Of a stretch of 5,043 bases of DNA, positions 1-5,043 are shown one piece after another. Position numbers and translations under genes: made by a program. The stretch is from assembly GCA_937915975.1 (NCBI GenBank), contig CALGGL010000327.1:1-5043 (forward strand), read 5' to 3'. Under the pieces are notes generated by a model. It ran no database searches, was not told the origin of the DNA, and worked only from the letters and a program-made list of their open reading frames with translations. Origin of the DNA: an uncultured Lachnospiraceae bacterium (lineage in GTDB: Bacteria > Bacillota > Clostridia > Lachnospirales > Lachnospiraceae). Every line of letters begins with the position of its first letter. Position 1 is the first letter of the stretch.

Positions 1-499
1 ACATTCTCTTGGTATGGTGCTTCAGGATACGCATCTATTTACTGCGTCCGTTATGGACAATATAAGATACGGAAAGCTGGATGCAACCGATGAAGAGGTA
101 TATGCTGCGGCAAGGCTTGCAAATGCGGACGGATTTATTAAAAGACTGCCGGATGGATACAATACCGTGCTTACGGGAGATGGGGCAAACTTAAGCCAGG
201 GACAGAGGCAGCTTCTTGCCATTGCTCGGGCAGCGATTGCCAATCCGCCGGTTCTTATACTTGATGAAGCTACATCTTCGATTGATACACGAACTGAAAA
301 AATTGTTCAAGCAGGTATGGATGGTCTTATGAAGGGAAGAACCACCTTTGTAATTGCACATAGACTCTCGACAGTTAGGAACAGTGATTGTATAATAGTA
401 CTTGAGCATGGTCGTGTAATCGAAAGAGGTCATCATGATGAGCTTATAGAAAAGAAGGGAAAATATTATCAGCTTTATACGGGTAATGCGGTGGGATAA
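1..499 (+). CDS. ABC exporter, C-terminal nucleotide-binding domain (5'-truncated by window edge)
   Basis: This is the last 165 codons of an ABC transporter half-molecule, read in frame from base 2; the start is outside the window. Visible in order are the Q-loop (VLQDTHLF, Gln codon at 23-25), a signature motif in the variant form LSQGQ (191-205), Walker B ending in the catalytic Glu (VLILDE, 251-268), the D-loop SSID, and the H-loop (IAHRLST, His codon at 359-361). Walker A must lie upstream. The pattern is that of type IV exporters (MsbA/BmrA/TM288-like), in which a six-helix membrane domain is fused before the ATPase; that domain is inferred, not seen. The C-terminus ([17 protein letters not shown]) is typical of these exporters. 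Such proteins expel drugs, lipids or peptides using ATP, and many work as heterodimers encoded by adjacent genes, so a partner may lie just upstream. The substrate cannot be deduced. The ATPase residues seen are all intact. Confidence 0.95.
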   Translation, partial: HSLGMVLQDTHLFTASVMDNIRYGKLDATDEEVYAAARLANADGFIKRLPDGYNTVLTGDGANLSQGQRQLLAIARAAIANPPVLILDEATSSIDTRTEKIVQAGMDGLMKGRTTFVIAHRLSTVRNSDCIIVLEHGRVIERGHHDELIEKKGKYYQLYTGNAVG

Positions 500-554
500 T
501 ATTTTATGTAAAGTCGAAAATAAAGATTGAATATGGCTTTTTAGGGGAGATAAG

Positions 555-1754
555 ATGTCTGAGAGTGTCGCTAAGAAGAAAAAAAGAATATTTGATATAA
601 TTCAGATTGGTAACAGGAAGGATATGCCGAGTACTGCCTTTGACATATTTATTGTTGTTGTTATTTTGGTCAATCTTTTTATAACTATATTTGATACCTT
701 TGATGAATCAGCTCCTTATACTGATATACTTGACAGGCTTGAGCTTGTAACCATAATTATTTTTACGGTTGAATATATCTTAAGAGTCTGGACCGCCGAA
801 TATCTTTATCCTAAAAAAGATTTCTGGAAGGCTAAGCTTAAGTTTATATTTTCATTTAACGGAATTGTTGACCTGCTTACCTTTTTCCCGTACTATCTTC
901 CGTTTTTCTTCCCTGCAGGTGCGGTTGCCTTCAGGATGCTTAGGGTTGTAAGGATATTCAGATTATTTAGAATAAATAGTCAGTATGATGCGTTTAATGT
1001 TATTTTAAATGTCTTAAATGAAAAAAAGAATCAGTTGGTTTCTTCGATTTTTTTGATAGTTATGCTTATGATAGCATCCTCGCTTTGTATGTACAGCATC
1101 GAGCATAATGCACAGCCGGAAGCATTTAAAAATGCATTTTCGGGTATCTGGTGGTCGGTGTCAACCTTGCTTACCGTTGGTTACGGCGATATATATCCTA
1201 TAACCACTCTCGGTAAATTTATGGCAATCGTTATAGCGTTTCTGGGTGTCGGTATGGTGGCTATACCAACAGGTATTATTTCCGCCGGATTCGTTGAACA
1301 CTATTCAAAGATTAAGCAATTGGCACTTTCAGCAGAGGAAAACGACATACATTTTATTACAATTCTGATTGGTGACAATCATAATCTTAAGAATGTTATG
1401 GTTAAGGATGCCAATCTACCGCAGGGATTGATTCTCGCGCTTATAGTTCGCAACGGAGAGGTTGTTGTACCTAAGGGCGATATAAAAATCCTTAAAGGAG
1501 ACAGACTTGTAATAGGTGCGGAAAGATATGTTGATGAGGTAGGAGTAAGACTAAGAGAGGTGCTTATCAAGGAAGAACATCCTTGGGTAGGTATTCAGAT
1601 AAAGGATTTGGATATTTCAAGACTTACTACAATTGTTATGATAAGACGAAGAAATAAAACCATTATTCCTACCGGGCAGACTATGATTAAAAACGGCGAT
1701 GTGGTTACTTATTATTCAAAGAAACAGGATTCGGATGTTGAAGGTAAGGGATAA
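555..1754 (+). CDS. Voltage-gated-type potassium channel with tandem RCK_C (TrkA_C)-like domains
   Basis: A 399-residue membrane channel predicted to conduct K+ across the cytoplasmic membrane. It has a basic N-terminus (KKKKR, residues 7-11), S1 about 27-47, S2 about 61-79 with the FTVEYILR motif, S3 about 96-118 with Asp106, and S4 with arginines at every third position (127, 130, 133, 136, 139). S5 is about 158-182, a pore helix follows, then the selectivity filter TVGYGD (207-212) and S6 about 220-247 with AIPTG at 236-240. The cytoplasmic tail holds two segments resembling RCK_C/TrkA_C: about 270-325 (LPQGLILALIVRNGEVVVPKGD, then LKGDRLVIGA) and about 343-388 (a similar fold ending KNGDVVTYYS). 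No Rossmann GxGxxG nucleotide-binding RCK_N domain is present. The ATG at 555 is chosen because AGGGGAG at 543-549 precedes it by 5 bases. It lies 55 bp after the exporter gene with no clear promoter or terminator between, so read-through is possible. True voltage gating is inferred from S4 only. Confidence 0.93.
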   Translation: MSESVAKKKKRIFDIIQIGNRKDMPSTAFDIFIVVVILVNLFITIFDTFDESAPYTDILDRLELVTIIIFTVEYILRVWTAEYLYPKKDFWKAKLKFIFSFNGIVDLLTFFPYYLPFFFPAGAVAFRMLRVVRIFRLFRINSQYDAFNVILNVLNEKKNQLVSSIFLIVMLMIASSLCMYSIEHNAQPEAFKNAFSGIWWSVSTLLTVGYGDIYPITTLGKFMAIVIAFLGVGMVAIPTGIISAGFVEHYSKIKQLALSAEENDIHFITILIGDNHNLKNVMVKDANLPQGLILALIVRNGEVVVPKGDIKILKGDRLVIGAERYVDEVGVRLREVLIKEEHPWVGIQIKDLDISRLTTIVMIRRRNKTIIPTGQTMIKNGDVVTYYSKKQDSDVEGKG

Positions 1755-1768
1755 CATCGAAAAATAAT

Positions 1769-1823
1769 TTAATAAAAATTAATAAGTCAATCGCTTGAAA
1801 CATATTTTGGGGTGTGTTAAAAT
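1769..1823 (+). promoter_or_regulatory. Sigma-A-type promoter with AT-rich upstream element, driving the pilin gene
   Basis: The -35 box is TTGAAA (1795-1800) and the -10 box TAAAAT (1818-1823), separated by exactly 17 bp. TGT at 1815-1817 provides an extended -10. Immediately upstream, TTAATAA occurs twice (1769-1775 and 1779-1785, 10 bp apart) in an almost pure A/T stretch placed where an UP element would contact the RNA polymerase alpha subunit. Transcription would begin near 1830, giving an untranslated leader of about 100 bases before the pilin start at 1931. The match to the housekeeping consensus predicts a fairly strong promoter. Start site and strength are predictions. Confidence 0.75.
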
Positions 1824-1930
1824 GTGAAAAATAAGCAATGTGATATTAAGGGTTATTTATTGAGAAACTATTGTTAAATGCTGTATAAGCATATTTAAAT
1901 TCCGATTGATGAGGGAGAGAAGGGGATTTT

Positions 1931-2497
1931 ATGAAAAAAAATAACAAAGGTTTTTCACTGGTCGAGCTTATTATCGTTATAGCTATCATGGCGATACTTG
2001 CCGGTGCTATAGCACCTGCGCTTATCAGATATATTGATAAGTCAAGAAAATCTAATGATGTTTCTGCTGCAAAGACTATAAAAACAGCAGTTGAAACTGC
2101 ATTATCATATGAAAAAACATTTGAGCTTTTGACAACAGGTGATACAACTACAACAACAGATGCAGACGGCAATTCCATATCATACGCCGGTTATATTGAG
2201 ATTACACCAAATATTCCTGATAATGGTTATGGTAATAACGGAATTTTAATTGTTCAGGCAAACGGTGCTGATACCGATGCTGCCGCACTTCAGAGTACTT
2301 CTGAAGAAATCGCCAATAATCTTGGTGAACAAACTCCGAGAATAAAATACAAAAGAGCTGCAAACGGCTCAATTACACCTACAAAGTATTATGCCTTTTG
2401 TTCTACTAAGGGCTCAATATATGTAGGAGTGGGAACGGGAGTAGGAAACGGACAGTTTTATCAGCTTGCGCCATCGGTAAGCAAGTATTATCAATAA
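1931..2497 (+). CDS. Type IV pilin-like protein (prepilin N-terminal methylation motif)
   Basis: A 188-residue secreted or surface protein of the type IV pilin/pseudopilin class. A short basic leader (MKKNNKG) ends at Gly7, the prepilin peptidase site. The mature protein would begin FSLVE, with Phe8 to be N-methylated and the conserved Glu at mature position 5 (Glu12). The hydrophobic helix runs about 8-33 and continues as a basic amphipathic helix (YIDKSRKS). The C-terminal region is a divergent head, rich in Thr, Asn and Gly, with a threonine run at 72-76 and one cysteine (Cys157), so no internal disulfide is possible. Length is normal for a Gram-positive pilin. The start is set by AGGGGA at 1921-1926. 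It has its own promoter and is followed by a hairpin, suggesting a single-gene unit. Assembly ATPase, platform protein and prepilin peptidase are absent from the window and must be supplied elsewhere if a pilus is made. Whether it is a major pilin, minor pilin or a ComG-like competence pseudopilin cannot be told. Confidence 0.9.
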   Translation: MKKNNKGFSLVELIIVIAIMAILAGAIAPALIRYIDKSRKSNDVSAAKTIKTAVETALSYEKTFELLTTGDTTTTTDADGNSISYAGYIEITPNIPDNGYGNNGILIVQANGADTDAAALQSTSEEIANNLGEQTPRIKYKRAANGSITPTKYYAFCSTKGSIYVGVGTGVGNGQFYQLAPSVSKYYQ

Positions 2498-2514
2498 AGA
2501 GATTAAAGAGAGTA

Positions 2515-2567
2515 AAGAAGCTGTTTTCGTAAATGAGAACAGCTTCTTACTTTATGACAGTGTTTTT
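2515..2567 (+). terminator. Hairpin after the pilin gene, probable terminator
   Basis: Bases 2515-2528 (AAGAAGCTGTTTTC) pair with 2535-2548 (GAGAACAGCTTCTT) across a 6-base loop. This gives 14 base pairs, one of them T-G. The stem begins 17 bases after the pilin stop codon, as a terminator would. The immediate 3' flank (ACTTTATGACAG) is only modestly T-rich; the clear T run (TTTTTT, 2562-2567) comes 13 bases later. It may therefore terminate incompletely, letting some pilin transcripts read into the regulator gene, or act as an mRNA-stabilising 3' end. Confidence 0.6.
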
Positions 2568-2589
2568 TATTAATTTTTAGAGGTTAAAA

Positions 2590-3315
2590 ATGGTTGGTTG
2601 TAAATACACGGTATTGATAGTTGATGATGACAGGGATTTATCCGAGCTTATATGCGATATGCTCCATGATAACGGATATGGGTGCCTTATGGCGAATACT
2701 ATCGACGAAGCCTATGATATTTTGGAACAGAAAGCGGTTCATTTGATTTTACTGGATATAAATCTTCCCGACGGAACGGGCTTTGAACTTTGTAAAGAAT
2801 TAAGACGGGTATCGGAATTACCGGTAATATTTGCCAGTGCAAGAACCTCGGAGGATGATAAGATTACGGGACTTGATATGGGCGGTGATGATTACATTGC
2901 AAAGCCGTATTCCATAAAGGAGCTTATGTCCAGAATAAAATCTCTTATAAGACGTACATACGGATTCAAGGAAAAAATCAATGAATATGAGCTTAAGGCA
3001 GGAAAGGATAACATAATTAAGCTCGATACTTCGGGTAGAAAAGTGATTCGCATATATAAAGGTGAGGCTTTTGATGTGTCCCTTTCACTTAAGGAGTACG
3101 ATTTACTTGTATATCTGTGTGAACATAAAGATCAGGCGGTGGCAAAGGAAACACTTGTAAATGAAATATGGGGTGCCTTTAATACGGTTGAACCGTCAAC
3201 GCTTACGGTACATATTAGATGGCTTCGTGAGAAGCTGGAAAAAGATCCCTCAAAGCCTGTATTTATAAAGACGGTATGGGGCGTTGGATATATGCTGGAA
3301 GAAAGCGATAAATAA
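2590..3315 (+). CDS. OmpR-family two-component response regulator
   Basis: A 241-residue DNA-binding response regulator, the cytoplasmic output of the kinase encoded next. The receiver domain (about 5-122) has the acidic pocket Asp12/Asp13, phospho-acceptor Asp56 (LLDINLPDG), switch Ser83 (FASAR), Tyr102 and Lys105 (DYIAKPY). All phosphorylation residues are present, so it should be activatable. The C-terminal winged helix (about 143-236) carries the family features: SLSLKEYDLLVYL, the recognition-helix stretch STLTVHIRWLREKL, and the wing with KTVWGVGYML. Length is normal for the family. The ATG at 2590 is preceded by AGAGG (2579-2583) with 6 bases between. The kinase gene starts 26 bp after its stop, with no terminator, so the two form an operon. 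No convincing promoter is visible in the 41 bases between the hairpin and the start; expression may come from read-through or from a weak promoter. Regulators of this family bind direct repeats as dimers; a matching repeat lies before the downstream ABC gene. Confidence 0.95.
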   Translation: MVGCKYTVLIVDDDRDLSELICDMLHDNGYGCLMANTIDEAYDILEQKAVHLILLDINLPDGTGFELCKELRRVSELPVIFASARTSEDDKITGLDMGGDDYIAKPYSIKELMSRIKSLIRRTYGFKEKINEYELKAGKDNIIKLDTSGRKVIRIYKGEAFDVSLSLKEYDLLVYLCEHKDQAVAKETLVNEIWGAFNTVEPSTLTVHIRWLREKLEKDPSKPVFIKTVWGVGYMLEESDK

Positions 3316-3341
3316 TCATATATCAAAACAGAGAATAGTGT

Positions 3342-4592
3342 ATGAAGAGAATGAAAATATCCGGAAAAATAATCATAATGACATTTAGCTGTGTCCTTGT
3401 TTGCACGGTGATTTTTGCGTGCCTTTTTATCAGAGCGGATAAAAATGAGAGAGTACGGGATGTAAATTCGGAAACAATAGTTGCATTGAATGAGGTATCG
3501 GCATTGTTGGATTATGAAGAAGCTGTATCAGCAGGAGACGACGGCGGCACGTCAAATGATGTAATTAATTCTGATAATAATATAGTTAAAGATAAAATCA
3601 ACACTATAATAATTAATCTGCAAAATGATAAAGAAGCTGTTGACTATGGCAGAAAATATATAGTTATAGCATATTTTATTTCTTTAGGTGTAATTATAAT
3701 ATTATTTCTGACAATCTGGTTTACTGTTTTAAGACCGTTTGAAAAATTAGAGCGTTTTGCCGGAGAGCTTGCAAGCGGTAATTTTGACGATGAATTAAAA
3801 TATGAGCGTGTGAATATGTTCGGTGAATTCACCTGGGCATTTGACCATATGAGAAGTGAACTGAAAAAGTCAAGAGAGCGTGAGCAGGAGGCTGTGGATA
3901 ATAATAAGACAATAATAGCCACACTATCACATGATATAAAAACACCGGTGGCATCCATAAGAGCATACGCAGAGGGATTGTCTGAGAATATGGACAGCAG
4001 TCCCGAAAGAAGAGAAAGATATATAAATGTGATAATGAAAAAATGCGATGAGGTTTCTAAGGTTACGGATGATATGTTTATCCATTCGCTCCACGACCTT
4101 GACAGGCTTGTAATCAATAAGGATAAAGTTGCTTTAGATAAAGTGATAAATGAAACGATAGAGTCACTTAAAGGGGATAAGGATGATGTTAACGTTAAGG
4201 GTGAAATAGATGAATTTACTCTTGATGAAGGCGATGCAATGAGGATATCCCAGGTTATCGAGAACATAATTACCAATGCAAGAAAATATGCAGAGGGAAC
4301 GAAGATTGAAGTGTGGAGTGAGATAAATGAGCAGGATAATGCCTATGTGAATGAAGATGGAAGTGTCGGGACCTCATACTGTCTTCATATAAAGGATAAC
4401 GGTCAGGGCATACCACCTGAAGACCTGCCGTTTATATTTGATAAGTTTTATCGCGGTAAAAATAAGTCGGATAAAAGCGGTGCAGGACTTGGCCTTTTTA
4501 TAGTCAGATATATTATGGAAGCTATGGGAGGAAAGGTTGAGCTTAATAACAGCAGAGACGGACTTGAGGTAATACTAGACTTTTATAATTAG
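3342..4592 (+). CDS. Membrane sensor histidine kinase, partner of the OmpR-family regulator
   Basis: A 416-residue sensor kinase. TM1 is about 9-30, followed by an extracytoplasmic loop of about 75 residues (31-105), TM2 about 106-130, and a HAMP linker about 131-183 starting LRPFEKL. The HisKA domain has the phosphorylated His197 in SHDIKTP (196-202). The HATPase_c domain has the N-box (Asn308 and Asn312 in ENIITNARKYA), G1 DNGQGIP (352-358), F-box FIFDKFYRG (364-372) and G2 GAGLGL (380-385). All catalytic motifs are intact. The outer loop is strongly acidic, with about 16 Asp/Glu against 8 Lys/Arg, and has no recognised sensor fold. It would phosphorylate the regulator encoded 26 bp upstream. 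The Shine-Dalgarno is weak (GAGA, 3331-3334), so translation may be coupled to the regulator gene. A second in-frame ATG at 3351 is also possible and would remove only three residues. The loop is too long for a Bce-type intramembrane-sensing kinase. The ligand is unknown. Confidence 0.95.
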   Translation: MKRMKISGKIIIMTFSCVLVCTVIFACLFIRADKNERVRDVNSETIVALNEVSALLDYEEAVSAGDDGGTSNDVINSDNNIVKDKINTIIINLQNDKEAVDYGRKYIVIAYFISLGVIIILFLTIWFTVLRPFEKLERFAGELASGNFDDELKYERVNMFGEFTWAFDHMRSELKKSREREQEAVDNNKTIIATLSHDIKTPVASIRAYAEGLSENMDSSPERRERYINVIMKKCDEVSKVTDDMFIHSLHDLDRLVINKDKVALDKVINETIESLKGDKDDVNVKGEIDEFTLDEGDAMRISQVIENIITNARKYAEGTKIEVWSEINEQDNAYVNEDGSVGTSYCLHIKDNGQGIPPEDLPFIFDKFYRGKNKSDKSGAGLGLFIVRYIMEAMGGKVELNNSRDGLEVILDFYN

Positions 4593-4593
4593 T

Positions 4594-4606
4594 ATCTATG
4601 ATAGAT
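4594..4606. repeat. 13-bp palindrome ATCTAT-G-ATAGAT
   Basis: A perfect inverted repeat of 6 bp around a single central base, two bases after the kinase stop codon. It has no following T run, so it is not a standard terminator. It could be a protein site or chance, since short AT-rich palindromes are frequent in this composition. Confidence 0.3.
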
Positions 4607-4617
4607 TAAAAGCCTCC

Positions 4618-4643
4618 GAAATTATCCGTTTCAAAATAATTTC
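4618..4643. repeat. Inverted repeat downstream of the kinase gene
   Basis: GAAATTAT (4618-4625) and ATAATTTC (4636-4643) form a perfect 8-bp stem around a 10-base loop. The stem is AT-rich and is followed by CAGTTCTTAAGG, not by a T run, so it is at best a weak terminator for the regulator-kinase operon. It sits directly upstream of the TTCTTAA direct repeat and could instead be part of the control region of the ABC gene. Confidence 0.4.
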
Positions 4644-4645
4644 AG

Positions 4646-4681
4646 TTCTTAAGGATTTCTTAATATCTTTTGTTTTAATAT
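4646..4681 (+). promoter_or_regulatory. Putative OmpR-type operator (11-bp direct repeat) and -10 element before the ABC ATPase gene
   Basis: TTCTTAA occurs at 4646-4652 and again at 4657-4663, so the half-sites are one helical turn (11 bp) apart with a 4-base spacer. Tandem half-sites with 10-11 bp periodicity are the usual target of an OmpR-family dimer, and such a regulator is encoded just upstream. A third, imperfect copy of the second half-site and its flank lies at 4671-4682 (10 of 12 bases match 4656-4667). TAATAT at 4676-4681 could be the -10; the expected -35 position (4653-4658) then falls inside the repeat and is not a good hexamer, as is common in activator-dependent promoters. 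The assignment to this regulator is inference. Confidence 0.5.
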
Positions 4682-4687
4682 CGTATT

Positions 4688-4715
4688 GTAAACAGAAAAC
4701 TAAGTAAACAAAAAG
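4688..4715. repeat. GTAAACA direct repeat in the leader of the ABC ATPase gene
   Basis: GTAAACAGAAAA (4688-4699) and GTAAACAAAAAG (4704-4715) match at 10 of 12 positions, 16 bp apart. They lie between the proposed -10 and the Shine-Dalgarno (AAGGAG, 4723-4728). The second copy overlaps a small inverted repeat (ACAAA 4708-4712, TTTGT 4716-4720). Function is unknown; a second protein site or chance in A-rich DNA are both possible. Confidence 0.3.
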
Positions 4716-4735
4716 TTTGTGTAAGGAGTAATTCT

Positions 4736-5043
4736 ATGAAAAATACAATATTGGAAGCAAAAAATCTTTGTAAGAGCTTTGCCAATGAGGGCACTCAGGT
4801 TCACGTATTAAATAATGTGGATTTAAAGATATATGAGGGTGATTTCACCATTATTATGGGTGCATCAGGTTCAGGTAAATCAACACTTCTTTATAACATA
4901 AGTGGTATGGATAAGCCGAGTGATGGAGAGGTTATATTTGATGATACCGATATAACCAAGCTTTCAGAAAAAAAGCTCGCGAGACTTCGTGCATTTTCTT
5001 TCGGATTTGTATTTCAGCAGATTCATCTTGTAAACAATCTTAC
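4736..5043 (+). CDS. MacB/LolD/BceA-type ABC transporter ATP-binding protein (3'-truncated by window edge)
   Basis: The first 102 codons of a stand-alone ABC ATPase, cut by the window end. The start ATG at 4736 has a near-perfect Shine-Dalgarno (AAGGAG, 4723-4728) 7 bases upstream. Visible are the N-terminal strand ILEAKNLCKSF, the A-loop region around residues 15-25, Walker A GASGSGKST (42-50), the SGMDKPSDGEV turn (56-66), and the Q-loop region FVFQQIHLVNNLT (91 onward). The spelling SGMDKPSDGEV together with FQQIHLVNNLT is characteristic of the MacB/LolD/FtsE-related branch, whose ATPases pair with FtsX-like permeases and export or release lipoproteins, peptides or antibiotics. A permease gene is therefore expected just past the window. 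Signature, Walker B and H-loop lie beyond the edge. It follows the two-component operon by 143 bp and carries a probable regulator operator in front, so induction by that system is likely. The substrate is not deducible. Confidence 0.92.
   Translation, partial: MKNTILEAKNLCKSFANEGTQVHVLNNVDLKIYEGDFTIIMGASGSGKSTLLYNISGMDKPSDGEVIFDDTDITKLSEKKLARLRAFSFGFVFQQIHLVNNL

Noticed and set aside
510..543. Possible terminator between the exporter and the channel: AAAGTC (510-515) facing GGCTTT (535-540) before a short T run.
   Set aside because: The stem is only 6 bp with one G-T pair and a 19-base loop, too weak to support termination.
1755..1785. AT-rich inverted sequence AATTT/AAATT after the channel gene as a terminator.
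   Set aside because: There is no G/C in the stem and it is too short; the stretch is better explained as an upstream element of the pilin promoter.
1878..1898. Six-residue leader peptide (ATG at 1878 to TAA) and a small hairpin ATGCT/AGCAT in the pilin leader, as an attenuator or riboswitch.
   Set aside because: There is no Shine-Dalgarno before this ATG, the stem is only 5 bp, and no known riboswitch core is visible in the roughly 100-base leader.
1846..2178. An open minus-strand frame of 110 codons overlapping the pilin start.
   Set aside because: It is antisense to the prepilin motif and the pilin promoter leader, and its protein shows no recognisable family; the + strand signals explain the region.
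3644..4276. A long open frame of 210 codons on the minus strand inside the kinase gene.
   Set aside because: It is wholly antisense to a gene with intact kinase motifs. Its protein is Ser/Ile/Leu-rich low-complexity, as expected of a shadow frame, and no family was recognised in it.
3342..4592. The kinase and downstream ATPase as a classic Bce-type antibiotic-sensing module.
   Set aside because: Bce kinases have almost no extracytoplasmic loop between their two helices, while this one has about 75 residues plus a HAMP linker. The permease needed to decide is outside the window.

Overview
The window reads as low-GC, Gram-positive chromosomal DNA from the Clostridia, most likely Lachnospiraceae. 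The signs are A/T-rich codon choice with many AGA and ATA codons, purine-rich Shine-Dalgarno sequences (AGGGGAG, AAGGAG), a consensus housekeeping promoter, and gene families common in gut and rumen Firmicutes. The genus is an inference; no marker gene is present. All seven recognisable genes lie on the + strand and coding density is high. No tRNA, rRNA, CRISPR array, insertion sequence or phage gene is visible.

Layout: (1) 1-499, the C-terminal nucleotide-binding domain of an ABC exporter whose start lies outside the window. (2) 555-1754, a six-transmembrane voltage-gated-type K+ channel with two cytoplasmic RCK_C/TrkA_C-like domains. (3) 1755-1930, an intergenic region with a near-consensus sigma-A promoter (TTGAAA, 17 bp, TAAAAT with extended TG). 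(4) 1931-2497, a type IV pilin-like protein with a textbook prepilin N-terminus, followed by a long hairpin at 2515-2548. (5) 2590-3315 and 3342-4592, an OmpR-family response regulator and its membrane histidine kinase in one operon. (6) 4593-4735, a repeat-rich intergenic region. (7) 4736 to the end, the start of a MacB/LolD/BceA-type ABC ATPase cut by the window edge.

How the genes may work together: the clearest unit is the two-component system with the ABC transporter that follows it. The kinase has an acidic loop of about 75 residues outside the membrane. Upstream of the transporter lies a TTCTTAA direct repeat with 11-bp periodicity, the arrangement expected of an OmpR-family operator. 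A plausible circuit is signal, kinase, regulator, transporter induction. The pilin gene looks like an independent unit with its own promoter and a hairpin at its end; no pilus assembly genes are in view. The K+ channel may be read through from the exporter gene or from an unrecognised promoter.

The window is mostly made of known families. The points that deserve a second look are the channel's RCK_C-only cytoplasmic part, the isolated pilin unit, and the probable regulator operator before the ABC transporter.
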